Of a DNA stretch of 26,941 nucleotides, positions 1-6,411 are shown piece by piece (position 1 is the stretch's first letter; each line of letters begins with the position of its first letter). Below the pieces are notes generated by a model that saw only the letters and a list, made by a program, of their open reading frames with translations, was not told the origin of the DNA and did not search any database. The stretch covers positions 1 through 26,941 of the forward strand of contig JAKAPV010000004.1 in assembly GCA_021806845.1 (NCBI GenBank), written 5' to 3'. The position numbers and the translations under genes are program-made. Source of the stretch: Bacillota bacterium. GTDB lineage: Bacteria; Bacillota; Sulfobacillia; JAJZYS01; JAJYTV01.

Positions 1-2
1 CC

Positions 3-554
3 CCTTGCAGTGAATTGCCCGGCACACCTGGCCCGAAGTTGACTATCTCTCCGGAGAAATATGCGGACTTCATGATCGAAGCGTTTGAATGTTGGCTATC
101 ATACGACGATCCGAAGATCGACATACGCTTTCTGAAGCAGGCCATCTACGGAATGATGGGAGCGCAGCCCGGGTTGTGTTCCATGGGGCACAATTACTGC
201 GGGGTCTTCCCCACCATCACGCCGAACGGAGACGTCTTCTTCTGCGACAACTATGAAGGCAGCGAAGATATGTTCTTGGGAAACCTGATGGATACAAGGT
301 TACCCGATCTGCTATTTCAGCCTCATCTAAGGCATGCTGAGATTCGAGCGCAAATCATGGAGGTCAAGCAGCGTTGCGGCAGTTGCGAATGGTTTTCCTC
401 TTGCGGCGGCGGGTGCCCTCGCTATAATCGCTCTGCGAGCAGCCAACCATTCAGTCAGGACAACTTCTTCTGTAACGCATATATGCGCATAATGTCGCAC
501 GTGTCTCGTCGCGTCAAGGAGATTACAGGTACATTGGAAATGGGGGTCTCCTGA
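3..554 (+). CDS. Radical SAM protein, C-terminal SPASM domain (5'-truncated by window)
   Basis: The reading frame is already open at position 3, so the gene begins outside the window; the TTG at 15 is not a convincing start. The visible ~183 residues carry a SPASM-type auxiliary Fe-S cluster domain. Counting from the codon at 15, cysteines lie at residues 55, 77, 121, 124, 130, 134 and 153, and the core CX2CX5CX3C reads CGSCEWFSSCGGGC. This seven-cysteine pattern is known from anaerobic sulfatase-maturating enzymes and peptide-modifying radical SAM enzymes. The CX3CX2C radical SAM core must lie upstream and is not seen. The exact substrate cannot be told from this piece. Base composition is markedly lower in GC than in the following genes, which suggests a foreign origin. 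A large palindrome starts at the stop codon. Confidence 0.85.
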   Translation, partial: PCSELPGTPGPKLTISPEKYADFMIEAFECWLSYDDPKIDIRFLKQAIYGMMGAQPGLCSMGHNYCGVFPTITPNGDVFFCDNYEGSEDMFLGNLMDTRLPDLLFQPHLRHAEIRAQIMEVKQRCGSCEWFSSCGGGCPRYNRSASSQPFSQDNFFCNAYMRIMSHVSRRVKEITGTLEMGVS

Positions 555-629
555 CCTAACCGTGAGTCGCGAAGCCCCGGACTCAGCCGTGGTGGCGAGG
601 TCCGGGGCTTCGCGACCCACGGCTAGGTC
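553..629. repeat. 77-nt near-perfect palindrome (hairpin) at the accessory/his junction
   Basis: Bases 553-582 pair with 600-629: 30 bp with two mismatches, which become G-U pairs if the minus strand is transcribed. The inner 17-18 bp are perfect. The left arm overlaps the stop codon of the SPASM gene. No T-run follows on either side, so it is not a classical intrinsic terminator, although it could stop transcription in a factor-assisted way. It could also be a repetitive extragenic palindrome or a small mobile element. Only one copy is in this window. Confidence 0.7.
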
Positions 630-651
630 CAACACCGTTTACTTAACGCGT

Positions 652-732
652 CTCGATGGGGCGATCGTCGGCCGCGCGCTCTACGAGGGGCGGTTCACGC
701 TCGAGGAAGCGCTGCAGGTGGTGGCATGCTGA
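652..732 (+). pseudogene. hisA: hisA 3' remnant (last ~27 codons)
   Basis: The frame ending with TGA at 730-732 encodes LDGAIVGRALYEGRFTLEEA followed by LQVVAC. This matches the conserved C-terminal end of HisA, the phosphoribosylformimino-5-aminoimidazole carboxamide ribotide isomerase. The (beta/alpha)8 barrel upstream is missing: the ~90 bases before it belong to the palindrome and unrelated sequence. The stop overlaps the hisF start (ATGCTGA at 726-732), the usual hisA-hisF coupling, so this is a true operon relic. Without the rest of HisA this copy cannot work. A full gene elsewhere, or an assembly join here, would explain it. Confidence 0.8.
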
Positions 733-1490
733 AGCAGCGGATCATCGCCTGCCTCGATGTGGCAGGGGATCTCGTCGTCAAGGGTACGCGCTTCGAGGAG
801 CTGCGGGTGATCGGCGCTCCAGCGGAGCTCGCGGCGCGCTACGAGGACCAGGGCGCCGACGAGATCGTCTTCCTCGACATCACGGCGAGCATCGAGGGGC
901 GCGGCCCACGGCCCGAGGTGGTCGAGCGCGTCGCACAGCGCATCAGCATTCCGCTCACCGTCGGCGGTGGCCTCCGGAGCGCCGACACCGTCGGGCGCGT
1001 GCTCGCCGCGGGCGCCGACAAGGTCTCGCTCAACACGCCGGCGCTCGCGCGACCGGAGCTCGTCCGGGAGGCGTCGGGCCGCTTCGGCAGCCAGGCGGTC
1101 GTGATCGCCGTCGACGTCCGCCGGCAGGGCGAGGACTGGCGGGTCTACTCCCACGGCGGCCGGACCGAGACGCCGTGGCAACTCGGTCCGTGGCTCGAGG
1201 CGGTGCAGGCGCTCGGCGCAGGGGAGATCCTGCTCACGTCGATAGACCGCGACGGCACGGGCACGGGCTACGACCTCGACGCCCTGCGACACGCGGCGCA
1301 GATCGTGCACCTGCCGATCATCGCCTCGGGCGGCGGCGCGGCGCCAAGCCAGATCGGGGCCGCGCTCTTCCTGCCCGGCATCACGGGGGTCCTGCTCGCG
1401 GGGGCCCTGCATGACGGGCGGACGACGATCGGCGCGATCAAGGCCGAACTTTCGGCTATGGGGGTGGACGTCCGTGCCGCCGCGCTTTGA
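726..1490 (+). CDS. hisF: Imidazole glycerol phosphate synthase, cyclase subunit HisF
   Basis: HisF uses ammonia from the HisH glutaminase to turn PRFAR into imidazole glycerol phosphate and AICAR, in the cytoplasmic histidine pathway. The 254-residue length is normal. The two catalytic aspartates are present at residue 11 (IIACLDV) and residue 130 (VVIAVDV), with Lys19 in the VVKGTRF loop. The phosphate-binding segments TVGGGLRS, TSIDRDGTGTGYD and IIASGGG follow in barrel order. The ATG overlaps the end of the hisA remnant, with AGGTGG upstream. The 3' end overlaps hisIE. hisH is not in the window and would be expected upstream of the disrupted hisA. Confidence 0.97.
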   Translation: MLKQRIIACLDVAGDLVVKGTRFEELRVIGAPAELAARYEDQGADEIVFLDITASIEGRGPRPEVVERVAQRISIPLTVGGGLRSADTVGRVLAAGADKVSLNTPALARPELVREASGRFGSQAVVIAVDVRRQGEDWRVYSHGGRTETPWQLGPWLEAVQALGAGEILLTSIDRDGTGTGYDLDALRHAAQIVHLPIIASGGGAAPSQIGAALFLPGITGVLLAGALHDGRTTIGAIKAELSAMGVDVRAAAL

Positions 1491-2094
1491 CAGTTCCAGG
1501 CTCGTACCGGTGGTGGTGCAGGACGAAGACAGCGGTACCGTACTGATGTTCGCCTACGCGAACTCGGAGGCGCTCGCCAAGAGCCGTTCGACTGGTCTGG
1601 CCTACTTCTGGAGTCGCTCGCGGGCGGAGATCTGGGATAAGGGCAGCACGTCGGGGCAGGTGCTCGAGATCGTCGCCGTCCTCGAGGACTGCGACCAGGA
1701 TGCGGTGCTCTACAAGGTGTGGGCGCGAAACGGTGCCTGTCACACCGGCGCCTACAGCTGTTTCGGCGACGGCGGGCCGCAGGCCGGGGAACTCGGGCGG
1801 CTGTGGGAGACGGTGCGGAGCCGCATCGCCGACGCCGACCCTGAGGCTTCCTACACGCGCCGCCTCTACGAGGCGGGCATCGACCGTGTGCTGCGCAAGA
1901 TCGGCGAGGAGGCCGGCGAGGTGATCATCGGCTGCAAGGGCGGCCGGGCGGAGGAGATCGCGGCCGAGGCATCGGACCTCATCTACCACATCTGGGTCGC
2001 ACTGCAGACGGCCGGCGTGCCGCTCGAGGCGGTAACGGGCGAACTGCGGCGCCGCCGCAACAGCACGCCGCCCCCAGGCGGCGTCAAGGTTTGA
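1474..2094 (+). CDS. hisIE: Bifunctional phosphoribosyl-AMP cyclohydrolase / phosphoribosyl-ATP pyrophosphatase HisIE
   Basis: This 206-residue fusion carries out steps 2 and 3 of histidine synthesis. The HisI half (residues ~1-105) has the hallmark WDKGSTSGQ, the metal-binding DCDQDAVL and the CHTGAYSCF segment. The HisE half (~108-206) has KIGEEAGEVIIGCK and the acidic EASDLIYHIWVAL helix of all-alpha MazG-like pyrophosphatases. I chose the GTG at 1474: the homologous sequence starts there (VPPRFDSSRLVPVVVQD), and a GGGGGTGGA Shine-Dalgarno stretch lies just before it. This gives a 17-nt overlap with hisF. It is the last his gene here. Confidence 0.95.
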   Translation: MPPRFDSSRLVPVVVQDEDSGTVLMFAYANSEALAKSRSTGLAYFWSRSRAEIWDKGSTSGQVLEIVAVLEDCDQDAVLYKVWARNGACHTGAYSCFGDGGPQAGELGRLWETVRSRIADADPEASYTRRLYEAGIDRVLRKIGEEAGEVIIGCKGGRAEEIAAEASDLIYHIWVALQTAGVPLEAVTGELRRRRNSTPPPGGVKV

Positions 2095-2400
2095 ACGCGG
2101 CGCGACTTGCACGCGAGGGTGCACGACAGATTTGTGAGTAAGTAACTGGATAATGGGTTCACTCAGGGCGCGGAGGGACCTGGATGCGGCGATCGCTTGC
2201 CGCGGGTTGATGACGCGGCTCCTTGCTCCAGCGCTCGGAGGTCCCGGGGTGCATTCGCGTGGCCATTCGCGATCTTCTCGCTTCGGCGGGCACGCTGATA
2301 CATGGCCCGAGGGGGATCACTCGCCGCTGACTGCCAGCGCAGAGAGGCCGGTCCCCCGCCTGCTCCACGGGCTGCGTCGAGCTTTCTGCGACCCGTCATT
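2095..2400. other. Convergent intergenic region, nothing recognised
   Basis: About 300 bases between the end of hisIE and the end of the minus-strand lipoprotein gene. Open frames exist on both strands but none has a recognisable protein, a good ribosome-binding site or neighbour-like codon use. I found no clear terminator with a T-run. Confidence 0.5.
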
Positions 2401-3348
2401 TCAGGGCAAGATTGCGGCAGGCGGCCGGGAGCATACAGCCTGTGCGCGCATGCCGTCAGGTGTCGCGACCAGCCGATATGTCCGCGTCGCAAGCACAAAG
2501 GACCCTGTGGCTCCGTTCGCCGCCCTGAAGTAGATGACGCCGTCCGATTCCGATGTGATCGTCAATGGCCCCGGCACGCCCTGCAACGTGTACGTGCGCA
2601 GGCTCTGCTGACCGGTTTTGACATTCGTGCTGGCGACAGCCAGCATGCCGGTCTTGTTCGATGTCGGCACGGCGCCTGCTACGACGGTATAGGTCGTCCA
2701 GCCGACCGAGCCGACCCACCCGTTCGTCGCGTTCCACTCGGACTCGCCGGGCAAAGTGAAAACGCCTGGTGTGCTGGCCGGAAGGATCTGCGAGGGGATG
2801 TGCGGCATGGTCGGCTTCGGCATCTTGACCGCAATCGGCATATCGGCCTTCCATCCCGCCTTCAGCCACTGCGCGAGCGCCGGCGCGAAGTAGCGGACGG
2901 CTGGTGCCGAGGCGGACGAAGAAACGAGCACGTCGTCGGACGAAGGGTGACAGCGCGCGGTGTGGCTTCCGCGGTAGCAGACGTAGTCGTAGGTGACGGT
3001 CACGGTGCCGCCACCCCGGAGTGCAACCGTCAGGACGTGGTCACCGAAGCTCGGCTCCAGGGATGGCCGCGGCGACAACCGCCGCGCGATGTGCAGCCAT
3101 GAGAGCAGCTGCGCGATGGCCGTGCGACCTTTTGCGGAGGCGGGCAGGAGCGGCCGCGGGAGCACCTGCAGGGGCGGCGGGGAACCGAGGTCCAGCCGGA
3201 CTTCGGTTACGTCCTTCAGAGGGGGCACCCAAACGTTCGCAGGGTACGTCGCAGTACCCGGAAGCGGGCCGCCATGGCTGACGTACCCGGGTCCGCAGCC
3301 CGCGATCAGCGCCGCTGAACACAAAGCGGAGATGATGATGCGCCGCAC
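2401..3348 (-). CDS. Putative lipoprotein of unknown function
   Basis: 315 residues. I set the start at the GTG at 3348 because AAGGAGG lies 9 nt before it and the protein then opens with a typical lipoprotein signal: VRRIII, a hydrophobic stretch, and the lipobox LIAGC with the acylated Cys near residue 17. The mature part is low in obvious motifs. It has a Pro-rich N-terminal segment (PPLKDVTEVRLDLGSPPP), a predicted secreted globular region with three further cysteines, and a beta-rich Thr/Val/Gly C-terminal half. I do not recognise the family. It would sit on the outer face of the cytoplasmic membrane (or in an outer membrane). It is divergent from trxB with ~250 bp between them; no functional link is visible. 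Confidence 0.75.
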   Translation of the reverse strand: MRRIIISALCSAALIAGCGPGYVSHGGPLPGTATYPANVWVPPLKDVTEVRLDLGSPPPLQVLPRPLLPASAKGRTAIAQLLSWLHIARRLSPRPSLEPSFGDHVLTVALRGGGTVTVTYDYVCYRGSHTARCHPSSDDVLVSSSASAPAVRYFAPALAQWLKAGWKADMPIAVKMPKPTMPHIPSQILPASTPGVFTLPGESEWNATNGWVGSVGWTTYTVVAGAVPTSNKTGMLAVASTNVKTGQQSLRTYTLQGVPGPLTITSESDGVIYFRAANGATGSFVLATRTYRLVATPDGMRAQAVCSRPPAAILP

Positions 3349-3540
3349 GCCGCCCCGCCTCCTTCCCGACCAAACCGTCTTGCGGTCCCACAGATGAGAA
3401 CACCGCCGCGGGCGTACCGTGTGCGTGCCCGGTCTGAGTTTCGTTCGCGGGGCGCCGGGCCCTCCCGGTGGCAGCCGCCGCCCCGGGGTGCCGCTGCAGC
3501 CTTCGGAGCATGCTACAACCGAAGCTTCATCTGCACATAC

Positions 3541-3571
3541 TTGGCAGGGTATACACCCATAGGGTACCCTG
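3541..3571 (+). promoter_or_regulatory. Candidate trxB promoter/operator with nested inverted repeat
   Basis: TTGGCA (3541-3546) resembles a -35 box, and TACCCT lies 18 nt downstream as a weak -10. The alternative -10 TATACA is at 3550-3555. An inverted repeat CAGGGTA (3545-3551) / TACCCTG (3565-3571) and a perfect 10-bp palindrome AGGGTACCCT (3561-3570) overlap these boxes, about 30-50 nt before the trxB start. The layout would fit a repressor operator; this is inference only. Confidence 0.25.
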
Positions 3572-3598
3572 AGGGGGCAACGCGAGGAGGGACCCAAC

Positions 3599-4531
3599 GT
3601 GTCGGAGGGAGCAGAGAAGGTCGTCGTGATCGGGTCCGGCATCGCCGGACTGACGGCCGCCATCTACACAGCGCGCGCCAACCTGAGTCCGCTGGTGCTC
3701 GAGGGCGACGAACCGGGCGGCCAGTTGTCGCTGACGTCGGAAGTGGAGAACTACCCAGGCTTTATCGAGGGCATCAACGGCTTCGACCTTGTCCAGAACA
3801 TGCGCCAGCAGGCGGAGCGCTTCGGCGCGCGCTACGAGGGCGGCCGCGTCGAGCGGCTCATCCCGGGCACGCCACACCGCCTGGAGCTGGACGACGGCCG
3901 GACACTCGAGGCCCACTCCGTGATCATCGCCACAGGCGCCACGGCGCGCTGGCCGGGGCTGCCGCGCGAGCGCGAGTACATCGGACACGGCGTCTCCACC
4001 TGCGCCACCTGCGACGGCGCGTTCTACCGGGATCTCAAAGTGGCCGTCCTCGGCGGCGGCGACTCGGCGCTCGAGGAGGCCCTCTTCCTGACCCGCTTCG
4101 CGACGGAGGTACACCTCATCCACCGCCGCGACTCCCTGCGCGCCTCGAAGATCATGCAAAAGCGCGCCTTCGACGAGCCGAAGATCAAGTTCCACTGGAA
4201 CACGGCCGTCGAGAGCATCGTCGGCGAGCCGGAGGAGGGCCTCACGGGCCTGCGCCTCAAGGACATCGTGACGGGCGAGCAGGAGGACCTTCAGGTCGAC
4301 GGCTTCTTCATCGCGATCGGCCACGTGCCCAACACCCAGTTCGTGCAGGGCGTCCTCGACCTCGACGACCAGGGCTACCTCAAGGAAGGGATCGTGACGC
4401 ACGTCGCCGGCGTATTCGCGGCGGGTGACGTGCGCGACCATGTCTACCGCCAGGCCGTGACGGCCGCGGGAATGGGCTGCCAGGCGGCGCTCGAGGCGGA
4501 GCGCTGGCTCGCGGCGAGCAGTCTTGGCTGA
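3599..4531 (+). CDS. trxB: Thioredoxin reductase (NADPH)
   Basis: 310 residues, a normal length. This FAD flavoenzyme reduces thioredoxin using NADPH in the cytoplasm. FAD-binding GSGIAG is at residues 12-17, redox-active CATC at 135-138, the second nucleotide-binding motif GGGDSALEEA at 152-161, the NADPH phosphate contact HRRDSLRAS at 175-183, and the FAD-contacting GVFAAGDV at 271-278. The start is GTG at 3599, with GAGGAGGG ~9 nt upstream. The gene appears monocistronic or paired with the small Sm-like ORF 60 nt downstream. The CcdA-like transporter further along could pass electrons from the thioredoxin system outward, but it is not in the same operon. Confidence 0.96.
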   Translation: MSEGAEKVVVIGSGIAGLTAAIYTARANLSPLVLEGDEPGGQLSLTSEVENYPGFIEGINGFDLVQNMRQQAERFGARYEGGRVERLIPGTPHRLELDDGRTLEAHSVIIATGATARWPGLPREREYIGHGVSTCATCDGAFYRDLKVAVLGGGDSALEEALFLTRFATEVHLIHRRDSLRASKIMQKRAFDEPKIKFHWNTAVESIVGEPEEGLTGLRLKDIVTGEQEDLQVDGFFIAIGHVPNTQFVQGVLDLDDQGYLKEGIVTHVAGVFAAGDVRDHVYRQAVTAAGMGCQAALEAERWLAASSLG

Positions 4532-4591
4532 TCCCGTCCTGCAGGAGCTTTCGCCCCCTAGGCGAATGGTCGGCGCGAGGGGGCGAGTCCG

Positions 4592-4798
4592 CTGGACGTT
4601 CCGAAGACGCCCAAGGCCTTCTTGCAGGGACTGATCGGACAGGAGATCCGGCTCCACTTCGCACGCGCCGACGCAGCATCCGCGGAAGGGACATTGCTCG
4701 GGTTTGACAATCTTGGCATCGTGGTGCGCCGCGCGGACAGGGCATTCTTCATGCCCTGGCATGTGCTGCGCTCAATAGACCTCGTGCCGATGGATTGA
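4592..4798 (+). CDS. Small Sm/Hfq-like protein (probable CTG start)
   Basis: 68 residues, open back to a TAG at 4559. The only reasonable start is CTG 4592, preceded by GAGGGGGCGAG. The sequence has an Sm-fold look. A short N-terminal helix (PKAFLQGLIGQ) leads into the beta-strand EIRLHFA, then an Sm1-like core GTLLGFDNLGIVVRR, then an Sm2-like strand FFMPWHVLRSIDLV. In Hfq the Sm2 motif is YKHAIS; here the His is kept in PWHVLRS. Hfq binds sRNA and mRNA A/U tracts as a hexamer, but family membership here rests on motif reading only. Codon use and amino acid pattern support a real gene. A hairpin follows 18 nt after the stop. Confidence 0.6.
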   Translation: MDVPKTPKAFLQGLIGQEIRLHFARADAASAEGTLLGFDNLGIVVRRADRAFFMPWHVLRSIDLVPMD

Positions 4799-4816
4799 GA
4801 AGACATGGCGCAAAGG

Positions 4817-4851
4817 CTGTCCGCGAGCGGGGGAAGGCCGCCCGCGGACAG
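4817..4851 (+). terminator. Hairpin after the Sm-like gene, possible terminator
   Basis: CTGTCCGCGAGCG (4817-4829) pairs with CGCCCGCGGACAG (4839-4851): 13 bp with one mismatch and a 9-nt loop. No proper T-run follows. A second inverted repeat (GAGCCCCGGC 4868-4877 / GCCGGGGCTC 4914-4923) lies just downstream. Confidence 0.4.
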
Positions 4852-4988
4852 GTCATCGTCTGCATGGGAGCCCCGGCTGCTTGGCCCGTTCCGAAGGCAC
4901 CGCCGGCTGCAACGCCGGGGCTCTGGCAGCTCACGACGGCGTTAACCGTTCCGTACCCGATCAGCAGCGACGCGCCAGAGACTCGCTT

Positions 4989-5552
4989 TTAGAGGTCGGG
5001 ACCGTCGTCTCCTTCTTGCTTGCGCGGCGTCGTCGTAGGCGGGCCAGGTCTGGGCTCAGGCGTCTGCAATTGCCTTTGTACGTGGAGAAGGAAACTCAGA
5101 TCTGACTTATCCTTGTCGCGTATGCCCTGCTTCGTGGCGATCAGCGTGGGCAAGTCTGCCACCGGAACTGTGACCTCGCCAAGCGACACTTGGATTGCCT
5201 TTGCATTTTCGAACCGGACGTCGCCGACTGCCCCCAAAAGGTCGACCGTGATCTCGTCCTGCACGCGGACCACGACGTAATCCTCAATGTCTCCCATCCC
5301 GAGGTCGGCTACCGCGTTGTCCGCCAGAATGCTGAGGGCTTCCTTGAGCCGTCGCACGTTCTCCCTGGAAGAGTCCACGAGGAAGTCGATGTCGTGGGTG
5401 GCCCGATCCAGTCCGTAGTAGTTGACCGCAAAGCCACCGATCAGGACGTAGCGGCAACCGGCCCGATTCAAAGCGTCGCAGAGGCGGATCAGGTCCCGGA
5501 GGGTTGGCGTCCGGCTTGTCGGGGCCTCACCGTCATACTCTCCCGCCACCAC
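4989..5552 (-). CDS. Nucleotidyltransferase-fold protein (DUF6036/AbiEii-like), likely toxin-type partner
   Basis: 187 residues. The pol-beta-type nucleotidyltransferase signature is clear: VLIGGFAVNYYG (GG at residues 39-40), followed by ATHDIDFLVD with the catalytic DxD at 54-56. The C-terminal IATKQGIRDKDKSDLSFLL segment is typical of the stand-alone nucleotidyltransferases that pair with a small upstream protein. Such enzymes transfer nucleotides to RNA or protein targets, and many act as toxins. The GTG at 5552 is chosen because AGGAGG lies 7 nt upstream, even though this gives a 64-nt overlap with the upstream gene. Family members often begin nearer Leu18-Leu21, where only a CTG is available. 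The Pro/Thr-rich tail after residue ~165 is probably disordered. Toxic function is inferred from context only. Confidence 0.75.
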   Translation of the reverse strand: MVAGEYDGEAPTSRTPTLRDLIRLCDALNRAGCRYVLIGGFAVNYYGLDRATHDIDFLVDSSRENVRRLKEALSILADNAVADLGMGDIEDYVVVRVQDEITVDLLGAVGDVRFENAKAIQVSLGEVTVPVADLPTLIATKQGIRDKDKSDLSFLLHVQRQLQTPEPRPGPPTTTPRKQEGDDGPDL

Positions 5553-5761
5553 GCATCCGCCTCCTCGAAGGTTCGAAACCGGAAGATTCCACGAGGGCGT
5601 ACCACGTCGACGCCGCGTAGGTTGTTCAAGAGTTCGGCAAAGCCATCCATCCCCTGAAAGCCAAACTTTCTGCTGCCAATCCGGCGCCCGACGACCTTGC
5701 CCCAGTGGTCCAAATCTTGCGGGGATATCTGCGCACCGCGGGACGTCCGGCCGTTGTCCAT
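5489..5761 (-). CDS. Small partner protein of nucleotidyltransferase (possible antitoxin)
   Basis: 90 residues, directly upstream of and overlapping the nucleotidyltransferase gene. The segment VVRPRGIFRFRTFEEADAWW is a pattern I recognise from small proteins encoded just before DUF6036-type nucleotidyltransferases. The rest is not assigned. The ATG at 5761 is preferred over that at 5767, because AAAGGGGG then sits ~6 nt ahead. A TATACT -10-like box lies at 5782-5787 on the minus strand; no good -35 is seen. The C-terminal RPRQAGRQPSGT is probably a by-product of the overlap with the downstream frame. An antitoxin role is inferred only from gene pairing. Confidence 0.65.
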   Translation of the reverse strand: MDNGRTSRGAQISPQDLDHWGKVVGRRIGSRKFGFQGMDGFAELLNNLRGVDVVRPRGIFRFRTFEEADAWWRESMTVRPRQAGRQPSGT

Positions 5762-5807
5762 CCCCATCCCCCTTTGTCACCAGTATAGCCGCAGCAGATC
5801 ACACGTC

Positions 5808-6263
5808 TCAGGCTCGGCCGTCGCCTTCCAAGCTGGCGAGCACGCGAGCGATGTAGCGGGTTTGCAGTCGCTCGTGGTCGACCAGGCGGCGCAGAACCTT
5901 GCGAGCGGTCCAGAGGCTGCTCACCCGCGCGCGGCAGTGAACAGCGATGGCTGGAAGATGTCCGCGGAGGTACGGGCGCCTTCCATCGGTGGGATGTCCA
6001 GCATACGAGCGTCAAGCGGTTCGACGAGATCGAGGAGGTCTTGCCGCGCTCCCGCCATGAGCCGCAGTTGTCCGCGTGATGTCTTTCCGACGGATGGGCT
6101 CCGTCTCGGACCAGAAGAGCGATTCCGGCTTGCCGGCCAGCGCGGGGTTGTAGCTGACCCGGAGGATCTCGCCGAGCATTGGCGGCGCCTGCTTGCCCAC
6201 GTCGAGTACGCCACCGTGCGAGCGCACCCAATCGGGCCACTCCCGGCTGTCAGAGCGATTGGC
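5808..6263 (-). pseudogene. Decayed DinB-like gene (with HicB-like N-terminal part)
   Basis: Pieces of one protein can be read on the minus strand in successive frames. The first reads EWPDWVRSHGG and then SETEPIRRKDITR. After a frame change near 6068-6078 it reads GQLRLMAGARQDLLDLVEPL and then GARTSADIF. After a second change near 5925-5945 it reads SLWTARKVLRRLVDHERL and then QTRYIARVLASLEGDGRA, with the stop at 5808. The first and second pieces resemble the linker and first helix of DinB proteins that carry a HicB-like N-terminus; the third resembles the last DinB helix, with its HER motif. The middle ~60 residues normally lying between the second and third pieces appear deleted. No start codon with a ribosome site was found. 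DinB-fold proteins are metal-binding four-helix bundles, often thiol transferases. Confidence 0.55.
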
Positions 6264-6367
6264 CCCTTCGCCTGACTTCGTCTGAATTCCTGTCCGATCG
6301 CGAGGTAACAGAATCATTATCTTCGGCCCGACAAAGCCCCCTCTTCGTTTCTCTCAGGCAGTCGGTG

Positions 6368-6373
6368 GATAAT
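6368..6373 (+). promoter_or_regulatory. Candidate -10 box before the secreted-protein gene
   Basis: GATAAT, a 5/6 match to the -10 consensus, lies 38 nt before the GTG at 6412. The -35 at the right spacing (TTCGTT, 6344-6349) is poor. Confidence 0.25.
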
Positions 6374-6411
6374 CCAGGTGTCCGAAGACGGATCCGAAGG
6401 AAATCGTTGCA

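Noticed and set aside
553..629. Integron attC site after the SPASM gene (ACCTAAC fits RYYYAAC)
   Set aside because: The matching right box reads GCTAGGT instead of GTTRRRY, so the cleavage triplet GTT is lost, and the stem lacks the unpaired spacer and extrahelical bases of attC.
656..1414. Alternative 252-codon frame over hisF
   Set aside because: An Arg/Gly-rich shadow of the clear hisF frame.
2153..3102. Plus-strand frames opposite the lipoprotein
   Set aside because: No recognisable protein. The minus strand has a signal sequence, lipobox and a strong ribosome site, so it is the coding strand; frames over 2153-2400 have no ribosome site.
4795..4992. 65-codon frame after the Sm-like gene
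   Set aside because: It runs through two hairpins, has no ribosome site and no protein-like pattern.
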